Origin: Halobacteriales archaeon QS_4_62_28
GTDB lineage: Archaea > Halobacteriota > Halobacteria > Halobacteriales > Haloarculaceae
Direction of reading: 5' to 3'
Assembly: GCA_003021685.1 (NCBI GenBank)
Contig: PXRO01000021.1
Span: 1-42,268, forward strand
DNA length: 42,268 nt
Position 1 is the stretch's first letter; every line of letters starts with the position of its first letter. The notes below the pieces were generated by a model that was not told where the DNA came from, did no database searches, and saw nothing but the letters and a program-made list of their open reading frames with translations. Below, one piece after another: positions 32,758-41,192 of this stretch. A program made the position numbers and the translations under genes.

Positions 32758-34587
32758 ATGGCCGCCACCGTCGACAGGCGTGCCGTCCTCGCGACGCTCG
32801 CAACTGGTGGGGCTACAGTCACTGGCGGTTGTATGGGGCGGTTACGGACCATCGCTGGCTGGGAGTCCGCTTCTCAGATCTCTCTGGAAATCAAGACGCT
32901 GCCGGCCGACGCCGATCCGTACGCGATCAGGATCGCTCGACAACTGGCGCTCTGGCTCACCGAGGCGGGAATCGACACCACTGTCACACCGATGGATGGC
33001 GAGGAACTCCTTCGGCAGGTACTGTTACGCAACGAGTACGATCTCTTCGTTACCCGAATCCCCGACCGGTTTCGGTCTCCTGAGACCCTCTACTCGCTGT
33101 TACACTCCAGATACTCCGAATCTCCAGGCTGGCAGAACCCGTTTGGCTATACGAACCTCGACGTGGACGATCAGTTAGAATCACAGCGGCGTGTGACCGG
33201 TGACACTCGGTGGCGTGCGGTCAGTCGTCTCCAGCAAACGGTCGCCCGCACACAGCCCTTTACCGTCATTGCGTTTCCCGACGACATCCGTGCAGCCCGG
33301 ACGAACAACTACGCGAACTGGCGCGAGGTCGATATGCGCTCACCGTTCGGGTACCTGCGACTATCGAACGACACCGGACGTGATCGAGAGACCGGTTCGA
33401 CCACTGCGACGCCGGGACCGGAACTTCGGGTGGTCTCGACAGACCACCGACCGACCGAGAACCTGAATCCGCTCTCGGTCGAATTCCGCCGCGACGGTCT
33501 CGTTACCGGTCTGCTGTACGACTCGCTCGGTTTCGAGCGAACGAGCGAGTCGATCGAACCGTGGCTGGCGGCATCCTGGTCGTTCGAGACCAGCGTCGAG
33601 GGGATCTATGCGACGGTTCGACTTCGTGACGACCTGACGTGGCACGACGGGACTGCGATCACTGCAGACGACGTCGCGTTCACGTACCCTTTCCTCGCGG
33701 ATACGTCCATGGGGTCGATAGACACGCCTGGCAGTGACGAGGATCGGGACAGTCCCGTCCCGGCACCGCGATTCCAGGGGCCAGTCAGCCTCGTCGAGAC
33801 GGTTCGTGCCACCGGTCCCCGGACGGTCGAGTTCGATTTCGTCGACTGCACGCGCCGTATCGCCAGGCGCGCTTTTACCGTGCCGGTCCTGCCCAAACAC
33901 GTCTGGCGGGAGCGTACCGGTTCCGCGTCGGTCGGCGGCATCGAAGTCGGCTCGGCGACAGAAGCGCTGGTAACGACGAACATTCCACCGGTCGGGAGTG
34001 GCGCGCTCAAGTTCGAAGAGCACACGGCTGGTGACAAACTCGTCTTGGAGCAGTACGAAGACCACTTCCTCTCGGCAGCTACCGAGGAGTCACTGCCTGC
34101 CGGGTTCGCCGGAAAGCCCACCTACGAACGGCTCTCGGTGAACGTTGCTGGCTCTGACACGACGGCCGTCGAGATGGTCAGGCGCGACGAGGCAGACGTG
34201 ACCGGGACGGCAGTCGGTGCCGAGACGGTGCCTCGCATTGGTCGGGCAAGCGACCTCGAACTGCTTGTCAGGCGCTCTGAATCGCCATTTCTGGTCGGGT
34301 ACAACACCCGGCGACCGCCACTGACAAACCCGCGCTTCCGCAATACGATTGCACGGTTGATCGACCAGTCCCACCTCACCCAGGAGGCGTTCGAGGGGTA
34401 TGCCGCGCCAGCGGTCAGTCCGCTCGCAGCGACTCGTTGGCTCCCGGAGGATCTCGAATGGACCGGCGAGAGCCCCGTCGCTCCGTTCCTCGGAACCGAC
34501 GGTGAACTTGACATCGACCGCGTCCGCGATGCCTTCCGTGACGCTGGCTACCAGTACAACGACGATAAACTCGTGGAGACCAACTGA
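32758..34587 (+). CDS. Family 5 substrate-binding lipoprotein with apparently circularly permuted lobes
   Basis: A 609-residue exported protein. The N-terminus DRRAVLATLATGGATVTGGC has a Tat-like RR and the lipobox TGGC. Residues 41-190 (ISLEIKTLPADADPYAIRIA ... YDLFVTRIPDRF ... LYSLLHSRYSESPGWQNPFG ... FTVIAFPDDIRA) look like the last part of a family 5 peptide/solute-binding protein. After a linker (about 203-220) the usual N-terminal part begins, with TENLNPLS and the signature DDLTWHDGTAITADDVAFTY (291-310). The chain ends at AFRDAGYQYNDDKLVETN, the point where the normal protein would continue into the segment found here at the N-terminus. No permease or ATPase genes are adjacent. The stop overlaps the next ATG by 1 nt. 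Confidence 0.85.
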   Translation: MAATVDRRAVLATLATGGATVTGGCMGRLRTIAGWESASQISLEIKTLPADADPYAIRIARQLALWLTEAGIDTTVTPMDGEELLRQVLLRNEYDLFVTRIPDRFRSPETLYSLLHSRYSESPGWQNPFGYTNLDVDDQLESQRRVTGDTRWRAVSRLQQTVARTQPFTVIAFPDDIRAARTNNYANWREVDMRSPFGYLRLSNDTGRDRETGSTTATPGPELRVVSTDHRPTENLNPLSVEFRRDGLVTGLLYDSLGFERTSESIEPWLAASWSFETSVEGIYATVRLRDDLTWHDGTAITADDVAFTYPFLADTSMGSIDTPGSDEDRDSPVPAPRFQGPVSLVETVRATGPRTVEFDFVDCTRRIARRAFTVPVLPKHVWRERTGSASVGGIEVGSATEALVTTNIPPVGSGALKFEEHTAGDKLVLEQYEDHFLSAATEESLPAGFAGKPTYERLSVNVAGSDTTAVEMVRRDEADVTGTAVGAETVPRIGRASDLELLVRRSESPFLVGYNTRRPPLTNPRFRNTIARLIDQSHLTQEAFEGYAAPAVSPLAATRWLPEDLEWTGESPVAPFLGTDGELDIDRVRDAFRDAGYQYNDDKLVETN

Positions 34588-35438
34588 TGGCGCTGTTCGA
34601 TATCGCTGTCCAGATACTCGTCGTTATCGCCGTTGCGAACTGTGTCGCGACACTCGTTTTCGTCGGCCCGGACCGAATCCGGGCCGGTCGCCGATATCTC
34701 CGGGACAACGTCGTCGCAACCTGGCCGTCACTGGTTGCGCTCGTTCTCTTTCTGGTTGCAAACAGCATCATCCGCGACGCCGGTGTCGACCTCTCGTGGC
34801 TGATCGGACTGAATATCACGGGCTACATCTACGCCATCGAGGGACAGTTCGTCGACTTCCTCCAGTCGATGGCGACGCCGCCAGTGACAGCGTATTTCAG
34901 TGCCATCTACATCTACGGCTACATCTTTCTGCTGACGTTTCCAGTGATCGCTTACGCGCTCCACGACGACTCGCGACCGCTTCGGATCGTCGTACTGACC
35001 TACATTCTGAACTACGGCATCGGGTTGGTCTGCTACGTGGTCTTTATCGCCTACGGGCCGCGAAACCTCCTACCAGCAGTGGAATCGATCCTCTACACTA
35101 ACTGGCCCCAGTCACAGCTGCTGACGAGCACGATCAACTCGAACACGAACGCCTTTCCCTCGCTGCACGCCTCGCTGTCGGCCAGCGTTGTCCTCATCGC
35201 CTATCGATTCCGTGCAGTATACCCCCGCTGGACGCCGATTGCCACCTTTCTCGCCATCTCGGTGGCCGTCTCGACGATGTACCTGGGCATCCACTGGGCG
35301 ACCGACGTGCTCTTTGGCGTCCCGCTTGGCGTCTTCGCTGCCGTTGGGGCTGTCCGGATCGCGACCCCAGAGCGACAGGGCTGGTTCTGGCGACTGCGGT
35401 CCCGCTTTTCCGAGACGGGCTACCGTCGGAACCACTGA
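34587..35438 (+). CDS. PAP2 / inositol phosphorylceramide synthase-like integral membrane enzyme
   Basis: A 283-residue protein with about six to seven membrane helices. The catalytic motif is FPSLHAS (190-196, His194), followed by YLGIHWATDVLFGV (His236, Asp240). These motifs are the C2 and C3 phosphatase motifs of the PAP2 superfamily, in the form seen in Aur1/IPC synthase-like proteins. The motif-1 lysine is less clear. It could hydrolyse or transfer a lipid-linked phosphate at the outer face of the membrane. The ATG shares its A with the stop of the lipoprotein gene (TGATG), indicating tight translational coupling. Confidence 0.88.
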   Translation: MALFDIAVQILVVIAVANCVATLVFVGPDRIRAGRRYLRDNVVATWPSLVALVLFLVANSIIRDAGVDLSWLIGLNITGYIYAIEGQFVDFLQSMATPPVTAYFSAIYIYGYIFLLTFPVIAYALHDDSRPLRIVVLTYILNYGIGLVCYVVFIAYGPRNLLPAVESILYTNWPQSQLLTSTINSNTNAFPSLHASLSASVVLIAYRFRAVYPRWTPIATFLAISVAVSTMYLGIHWATDVLFGVPLGVFAAVGAVRIATPERQGWFWRLRSRFSETGYRRNH

Positions 35439-35521
35439 TAGGGATCGCTGTCAGTCGCCTTGCCCGGGTTCACCGCTGTCGATACGCCGACCGTCGGTAT
35501 ACCGGTGGACGTACGCTCACC

Positions 35522-35531
35522 GGTATATAAG
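35522..35531 (+). promoter_or_regulatory. TATA-like promoter of the cobalamin adenosyltransferase gene
   Basis: GGTATATAAG is centred about 30 nt upstream of the ATG at 35556 and excludes the longer frame from 35460. Confidence 0.65.
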
Positions 35532-35555
35532 TCGTTCCCGTTCTCATTGTCTCCT

Positions 35556-36089
35556 ATGACAATCTATACCGGACGCGGTGACGCCGGCCAGACCGACCTC
35601 AGGAACATGGAGCGTGTCTCGAAAGACAGCAAGCGCATCGAGGCATACGGCACTGTCGATGAGGCCAATGCCCTCATTGGCGTCGTGCGCCCGACCGGCC
35701 ACGACGATGTCGACGAGAAGCTGCGCGCCATCCAGAACCACCTCCACGTCGTTCAGGCCGACTTCGCCAACCCGAACCCCGACGAGGGCGACCCACAGAT
35801 CACCGAGGACCACGTCGACGAACTGGAGGCCATCGTCGACGAGGCCGACGAGGAACTCGACCCCCTCCAGGAATTCGTCCTCCCATCTGGCTCTGCGCCC
35901 GGCGCAAAACTCCACCACGCCCGCGCCGTCTGCCGACGCGCTGAACGCCGCGCCGTGTCGTTCTCGGCCGAAGAACCCGTCAACGAGACCGCCATCGTCT
36001 ACCTCAATCGCCTCTCTGACGCCCTCTTTACGTTGGCGCGTCTCGTCAACAAACGCGAAGGCGTGCGCGAAGAGAATCCGGAGTACTGA
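35556..36089 (+). CDS. PduO-type ATP:cob(I)alamin adenosyltransferase
   Basis: A 177-residue cytoplasmic enzyme that transfers the adenosyl group of ATP to cob(I)alamin to make adenosylcobalamin. The ATP-binding N-terminus is YTGRGDAGQTDL. RIEAYGTVDEANALIGV, FVLPSGSAPGAKLHHARAVC, RRAERR and VYLNRLSDALFTLARLVN are all diagnostic and in order. Length is normal. No other cobalamin gene is in the window. Confidence 0.94.
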   Translation: MTIYTGRGDAGQTDLRNMERVSKDSKRIEAYGTVDEANALIGVVRPTGHDDVDEKLRAIQNHLHVVQADFANPNPDEGDPQITEDHVDELEAIVDEADEELDPLQEFVLPSGSAPGAKLHHARAVCRRAERRAVSFSAEEPVNETAIVYLNRLSDALFTLARLVNKREGVREENPEY

Positions 36090-36152
36090 CTTTGTCCGGA
36101 GTACTGACTCTGGATAGAAACGCTCTTGGCCCGGACGGACACACGAGAAAAC

Positions 36153-37403
36153 ATGAGCAACGGGGACGACGACGGCGACGATGCCGAGAGTCCGGTCGTC
36201 ACTCTCGAAAGTCGCCTCGACGACGCGGCAGCAAGTCTCGAGGCCGCCGAGACGGAGGCGGATCTGGACGATGTCGAAGCCACACTCGACGAAATCGAAT
36301 CGGACCTCGAAGACGCGAACCTGCCCGAACCGGACGAGGACGACGAAGAGGCCGAGGATCCACGCGAGGAACTGGAATCGCGCCTCTCGGACCTTCGTGC
36401 AGACCTCGAAGCACGGCGCGGGCCGTACATCGAGGACGTCGTCGACATCGTCGAGAACGCACAGTCGACCGTGGCCGACAGCGAGTGGACCGACGACGGC
36501 GAGAGCGAGGCGGTCGCGGCCGTCGAGGACTTCATCGACGCCGCGGGCGAACAGTACGACCTCGACGAGTCGGTCGGTTCGACGCCGAAAAAAGCCGCGA
36601 AGACACTCGGCGACGTTGCCGAGACACTGGCCGAGTCGGGACTCGATCCGGACGAGGACGCAGAGACCATCGCGGGGCTGCTCGAAGCCGCCGAAGCGCT
36701 CGAAGACGACCTCGAAGCGGCTGAGACGTGGGACGACCTCACCGTCCAGGCGCAACTCGACGCCCGCGGGTTCTACGACGTACTGGACGACGAGAACCGC
36801 AAGGACTTCCCGCCCGAATGGACCGCACTCAAAATCTATGCCAGGCGTGGTGAGGTCGAACCGATGGCGTTCGCCCTGGAGAAACTGGGCGACTCGGAGT
36901 TCATGGAGGAGTACGTCCTCGATCAGTTCCTCTACATGGGCAGCGAGGCCGCCGAAGCCTTCGACGTGCTCCACCAGCGCGCCCAGAAGCGCAACAAACT
37001 CCCGATCCGGATCCTCGGGAAGATCGGCGACGAGCGAGCCGCGGAGACGCTGCAGGACTTCATCGACGGCGACGGCGACCACCAGCTCCAGAAGGTCACC
37101 CTGCGTGCGCTCGGTGAGATCGGGAGCGAGGAGTCGACCCAGCCAGTCGCCAACCGACTGGCGGCCGAAGAGTCGGAGGTCCGGTCGGTCGCGGCCCGTG
37201 CCCTGGGTCTCATCGGAGACACGCGGGCTATCGAACCGCTCTCGGACGCACTGAGCGAGGACGAAGACGATTCGGTGCGGGCATCCGCCGCGTGGTCGCT
37301 CCGACAGATCGGTACCGAGCGCGCGCTTGATGTCGCCAGCGAGTACACCGACGACGACGCCTACCTCGTCCAGGCCGAAGCCGAAAAGGCCGCTGGTGTT
37401 TGA
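36153..37403 (+). CDS. HEAT-repeat protein with a long acidic helical N-terminal region
   Basis: A 416-residue protein. Residues 1-100 are extremely acidic and predicted coiled coil (LESRLDDAAASLEAAETEAD and similar). Residues about 100-250 are helical. From about 285 onward at least three HEAT/PBS-lyase-type repeats are visible: LPIRILGKIGDERAAETLQD, VTLRALGEIGSEESTQPVAN and VAARALGLIGDTRAIEPLSD, plus a degenerate fourth with AAWSLRQIGTERAL. Such repeats form protein-binding scaffolds. The partner is unknown. The start at ATG 36153 was chosen over 36126 because the extension is basic. Confidence 0.85.
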   Translation: MSNGDDDGDDAESPVVTLESRLDDAAASLEAAETEADLDDVEATLDEIESDLEDANLPEPDEDDEEAEDPREELESRLSDLRADLEARRGPYIEDVVDIVENAQSTVADSEWTDDGESEAVAAVEDFIDAAGEQYDLDESVGSTPKKAAKTLGDVAETLAESGLDPDEDAETIAGLLEAAEALEDDLEAAETWDDLTVQAQLDARGFYDVLDDENRKDFPPEWTALKIYARRGEVEPMAFALEKLGDSEFMEEYVLDQFLYMGSEAAEAFDVLHQRAQKRNKLPIRILGKIGDERAAETLQDFIDGDGDHQLQKVTLRALGEIGSEESTQPVANRLAAEESEVRSVAARALGLIGDTRAIEPLSDALSEDEDDSVRASAAWSLRQIGTERALDVASEYTDDDAYLVQAEAEKAAGV

Positions 37404-37446
37404 GATACAATGCCGTCCTCCGAACCACGAGTTCGCTGGTCCCCGG

Positions 37447-37454
37447 TTTTAAAC
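37447..37454 (+). promoter_or_regulatory. TATA-like promoter of the PLD-like gene
   Basis: TTTTAAAC is centred about 30 nt before the ATG at 37480. Confidence 0.55.
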
Positions 37455-37479
37455 GAGAGGACGGGACCACTCGTCACCG

Positions 37480-39141
37480 ATGGTTCGTGGTCCCCGACCG
37501 GTGGCGTTTGCACTCTGTCTCCTGCTCGTGGCGACTGTGCCGCCAGCGGCGGGTGGTATCGACTCCCAGCCACGCCAGCCCCGACAGGTCGAAGCGGTCC
37601 AGCCGGCGAGCCAGAACGGGTCTGGCGACCACCCGGGCATCGCCGCCGTCTACCCTGATCCCGTCGCCGACGGCGATGCCGGCGAGTTCGTCGTTCTCGA
37701 CCTGCCGAGGGGGACCTCGCTCGCGGGCACCGTGTTCACTGACGGCACGACGACGATTCCCCTCGCGAACGTGAGCGCGCGCGGGCGGGTCGCACTTACT
37801 TCCGAGCCGAACCGCACACGCAATCGAACGGACGCCACGGTCGTCGCTGTCGACCGCCTCACACTGGCAAACAGCGGTGAGCACCTCCGGATCCGTCAGG
37901 ACGACACCGTCGTCGATCAGGCAGTGTACCGCGACGCCGAGGAGGCCCATCTCGCGACGTGGAACGGGAGCCGAATCGACTGGCGACCGATCGGTGCGAC
38001 AGACCGGCCACCGATCCGCGCCAATGGTGGAGATGTCCGAGCATTTGTACTCCCCGATTCCCCGTCTGTTGGGATATCGACGATCCGAAACACCGAGGAC
38101 CGACTGTTACTGGCGGGTTACACGCTGACTGCCGAGCGGGTCGCCGACGCGCTCGTGGCCGCCCACGAGCGCAACGTCACTGTCCGGGTTCTGCTCGAAG
38201 GCGAGCCCGTCGGCGGCCGGACGCGACGGGGCGCGCGCCTGCTCGACCGTCTCGTCGAGAGCGGCATCGAAGTTCGAGTCATCGGTGGCCCGCACGCCCG
38301 TTACGACTACCACCACGCGAAGTACGCCGTCGCCGACGACCGCGCTATCGTCCTGACGGAGAACTGGAAGCCGTCCGGGACCGGCGGTCACAGTAGCCGC
38401 GGGTGGGGAGCCGTCACCGACCAGTCGGCGGTCGTCGATGGTCTCGCAGCGACGTTCCGTGCCGATGCCGGCTGGGACGACGCGGTTCCCTGGTCACGCT
38501 TTCGCCGGGGGCGTTCCTTCGAGAGCGGCGAGGTATCCACAGCCACCTACGACACGCACTTTGGGTCACAGACAGTCCCGGTCGACAGCACCACGCTGCT
38601 GGTCACGCCCGACAACGCTCAGAGTGTGCTCGTCGACACGCTCGACCGGGCCGACGACTCCGTCGACGTGATCCAGGTGACCGTCGACTGGGAGAGTCAA
38701 ACCGCGACCGCGCTCCGTCGAGCAGCAAAACGCGGCGTTCGGGTTCGACTGCTCCTTTCCAGTGCATGGTACGTCCGGGAGGACAACCGGAAACTCCGCA
38801 AGCGGTTCGACGAGTGGGCCGAGACGAACGACGCGTCACTGTCTGTGCGCCTCGCTGATCCGGACGGTCGCTACGGAAAGGTCCACGCGAAGGGCGCAAT
38901 CGTCGACGACGACACGGTCGTCCTCGGGAGTCTCAACTGGAACGAACAGGCGGCGACGAGCAACCGCGAGGTCCTGCTCGCACTGCGCGGGCAGGCCGTC
39001 GCCGACTACTACGGCGCGGTGTTCGACGCCGACTGGCAGGGCGGGCGCGACCGGATTCCCTACAGTCTGGTAGCGGCACTGCTTGGCTGTCTGGGTCTGG
39101 TCGTTATCGTCGGCGGGAAGATACGGTTCGAGAATCGATAG
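37480..39141 (+). CDS. Secreted, membrane-anchored phospholipase D-like protein with an N-terminal lamin-tail-like domain
   Basis: A 553-residue protein. A Sec signal peptide (about 7-25; VAFALCLLLVATVPPAAGG) is followed by a beta-sandwich (about 50-165) with AGEFVVLDLPRGTSLAGTVF and RIRQDDTVVDQAVYRD, which resembles a lamin-tail domain. Two PLD active-site motifs follow: YHHAKYAVADDRAIVLTENW and GKVHAKGAIVDDDTVVLGSL, each HxKx4D with a following N. A C-terminal helix (about 528-548) with a short basic tail would anchor it, leaving the enzyme outside the cell. Family members are nucleases, phospholipases or phosphatidyltransferases; the substrate is unknown. An extracellular nuclease is a reasonable guess because LTD-nuclease fusions are common. 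Confidence 0.85.
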   Translation: MVRGPRPVAFALCLLLVATVPPAAGGIDSQPRQPRQVEAVQPASQNGSGDHPGIAAVYPDPVADGDAGEFVVLDLPRGTSLAGTVFTDGTTTIPLANVSARGRVALTSEPNRTRNRTDATVVAVDRLTLANSGEHLRIRQDDTVVDQAVYRDAEEAHLATWNGSRIDWRPIGATDRPPIRANGGDVRAFVLPDSPSVGISTIRNTEDRLLLAGYTLTAERVADALVAAHERNVTVRVLLEGEPVGGRTRRGARLLDRLVESGIEVRVIGGPHARYDYHHAKYAVADDRAIVLTENWKPSGTGGHSSRGWGAVTDQSAVVDGLAATFRADAGWDDAVPWSRFRRGRSFESGEVSTATYDTHFGSQTVPVDSTTLLVTPDNAQSVLVDTLDRADDSVDVIQVTVDWESQTATALRRAAKRGVRVRLLLSSAWYVREDNRKLRKRFDEWAETNDASLSVRLADPDGRYGKVHAKGAIVDDDTVVLGSLNWNEQAATSNREVLLALRGQAVADYYGAVFDADWQGGRDRIPYSLVAALLGCLGLVVIVGGKIRFENR

Positions 39142-39170
39142 CGTCGCAGACGCCGACGGACTGCTCGGCG

Positions 39171-41081
39171 CTAGTCGTCGCTCAGCGCGCCGGTACTCTG
39201 GAGGCCTTCGTCGATTTCGGCGTCGGCCATCTTCTCGACGAGAGCGTCGAGGACCTGCTCGCGCATTCCCTTGACGAACTTGATCGATCCGACGACGAGG
39301 TGACCGCCGCCGCTGACGCCGCCGCCGTCGATCTCGTCGGTCAATTCAGAGACGTACTCGGGGATGTCGAGCCGAACACCATCGGAGCGCAGGACGGCGA
39401 AGTCCGGGCCGTAGCCGATTGTGATCACAGGGTCACCAGTCGACTCGACCTTCCGGTCGTGGATCTTGCCGGTGGTCTTGCCCGGAGCGGGGTAGGTAAA
39501 GCGGTGGGCGTAGTTCTCCACGTCGATCCGGTAGAGGTGTGCGCCGTTGTTCAGTTCCTCGTGTTCGAGGTGGTCCATTGCGGCGTCGAGTTGCTCCTCG
39601 ACGTCGCGTTCGGCCCGCGTCGAGAGAAATTCGACGACCGCCTCGTGTTGCTTGCGGTCGTTGCAGTTGACGTTCAGTGCGTCGTCGATCAGCTCTCGGC
39701 CATCGTCGTACTTGAGCCAGAACGTGGCGTAGTCGAGGGCTTCCCCGATATCGCGAAGGTCCTGTTCGTCGTACCCCTCCTCGCTGGCCATCTCGACGTA
39801 GTCGGGCATGGCTTCGCCCTCCGAGCGGTCGGAGATGCCGGCGACGGCTGGGACGTGGCGGAGTTCGTCAGTCAGTGACGGATCGATCATGCGCGCGAGT
39901 TCGACACACATCATGCCCGTCGTGATGCGGTAGTCCTCGTCGTGGAGGTAGGGATTGACGTGGGCGTCGATCAGTGGCTCGACGGCCTCGGGGTCGGGGT
40001 GGTGGTGATCGAGGACGACCACGGGAATGTCGTAGTGACGGAGGTTCCGGTAAGCCGGCGTGTCCTCTTCGGTCGAGCCGTTGTCGAGCATCAGGAGGAG
40101 TGGGAGCTTCTGGCCGTGGCGCTCGCGGTTCTCCAGCGCGAAGTTGAGGTCACGCGTCACGTCTTCGAGTTCGTAGTACGGTGCCTTGCTCGGCAGTCGC
40201 TTGAGCATGTGGCGGCCCGCTTCCTCGTCTTGGTAGTGGTCGGCGATGAAGCGCTCCAGTGCGAACTGGAGGGGGACGCTGGCACAGAGTCCGTCACCGT
40301 CGGCGTGGTGGCGCATCCGGATCGGACGCCCTTCGAGCACCGTGCGGCGAAGCTGGCGGGCGACCTCGCGAAGGTCGTCCCAGAGCTTCTCGAAGGCGGT
40401 CCAGTCGACGAGCGGGTCAATATCGGCTGGGTCGGCGGCCTCATCGAGTGCCTCGTCGAGTGCTTCGCGAACGCGGTCCTCGGCTTCGCTGGTGAGGACG
40501 GTCAGTTCCTCGACTTCGAGCTGGACCCCACCGTTACGGCTCTCGACGCGGCCTGTTAGCTGGACGATATCACCCAGTCCGACGGCGGGATAGGCACGGA
40601 CGCCCGCTTCGTCGAAGGCGGCACACGGCACGACGCCGCTTCGGTCGCGTAGCTGGAAGATGGTCGGACCGCCGGTCTGCTTGATCTGGAGGACCTCGCC
40701 ATTGACGGTGACGGTTTCGCCCGTCGCGTCGGCCAGGTCGTCGACGACCTGCTCGCTACCGCGCCCGACTTGCTGGAGCGTGAAGTCAGCGACCCGGACT
40801 TCCTCGAAACTCACGTCGCCGTTCTCGCGGACATCGGCGAGTTCGACGAGTACCTCGTCGCCAACGTCGTAATCGCCGATCAGGTTCGAGTCGTGGACCA
40901 GTCCGGACAGTTCGTCCGAGAGGTCGACGAAGACGCCGTACTCGACGACGCCATTGATCGTGCCGCGGTAGTACTGGCCCGCTTCGACATCGTCGAGCGT
41001 GCAGCTATCTGCGAGTTCGTAAACGACGGTTCCCTCCTCGGGAACCTGGGCACCGTCACCGGTGCCGGTTTGCGGAGACAT
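39171..41081 (-). CDS. RecJ-like DHH-family phosphoesterase/exonuclease with S1 and OB domains
   Basis: The protein has 636 residues. An S1-like RNA/DNA-binding domain (about 28-95; GQYYRGTINGVVEYGVFVDL) is followed by an OB fold (about 110-200; VTVNGEVLQIKQTGGPTIFQ). The DHH core comes next (about 245-480), with MRHHADGDGLCASVPLQ and VVVLDHHHPDP. The DHHA1 region has GGGVSGGGHLVVGSIKF. This is the haloarchaeal RecJ-like architecture; related archaeal proteins associate with the replisome and act as single-strand nucleases. The start at 41081 is supported by a TATA box 30 nt upstream; the extension to 41180 crosses that promoter. Confidence 0.9.
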   Translation of the reverse strand: MSPQTGTGDGAQVPEEGTVVYELADSCTLDDVEAGQYYRGTINGVVEYGVFVDLSDELSGLVHDSNLIGDYDVGDEVLVELADVRENGDVSFEEVRVADFTLQQVGRGSEQVVDDLADATGETVTVNGEVLQIKQTGGPTIFQLRDRSGVVPCAAFDEAGVRAYPAVGLGDIVQLTGRVESRNGGVQLEVEELTVLTSEAEDRVREALDEALDEAADPADIDPLVDWTAFEKLWDDLREVARQLRRTVLEGRPIRMRHHADGDGLCASVPLQFALERFIADHYQDEEAGRHMLKRLPSKAPYYELEDVTRDLNFALENRERHGQKLPLLLMLDNGSTEEDTPAYRNLRHYDIPVVVLDHHHPDPEAVEPLIDAHVNPYLHDEDYRITTGMMCVELARMIDPSLTDELRHVPAVAGISDRSEGEAMPDYVEMASEEGYDEQDLRDIGEALDYATFWLKYDDGRELIDDALNVNCNDRKQHEAVVEFLSTRAERDVEEQLDAAMDHLEHEELNNGAHLYRIDVENYAHRFTYPAPGKTTGKIHDRKVESTGDPVITIGYGPDFAVLRSDGVRLDIPEYVSELTDEIDGGGVSGGGHLVVGSIKFVKGMREQVLDALVEKMADAEIDEGLQSTGALSDD

Positions 41082-41106
41082 TTGCCCATCCTTGGACGCT
41101 ACCGGC

Positions 41107-41116
41107 TTTTTATGCT
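41107..41116 (-). promoter_or_regulatory. TATA-like promoter of the RecJ-like gene
   Basis: On the minus strand the site reads GCATAAAAAG, centred about 30 nt upstream of the ATG at 41081. Confidence 0.65.
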
Positions 41117-41161
41117 TCGGTATCGTTTTCTGGACTGACCGTCCCGCCGCATCCTCGGAAG

Positions 41162-41168
41162 TTTTAGA
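41162..41168 (+). promoter_or_regulatory. TATA-like promoter of the JAMM-ribL operon
   Basis: TTTTAGA is centred 28 nt before the ATG at 41193, giving a leaderless message. It lies back-to-back with the RecJ-like promoter. Confidence 0.55.
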
Positions 41169-41192
41169 AGGCGCGGTCACTCAGGGTCGAAC

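Noticed and set aside
35544-37082. 512-codon minus-strand frame opposite the adenosyltransferase and HEAT genes
   Set aside because: It spans two well-supported genes antisense and has the Val/Arg-rich composition of a shadow frame.
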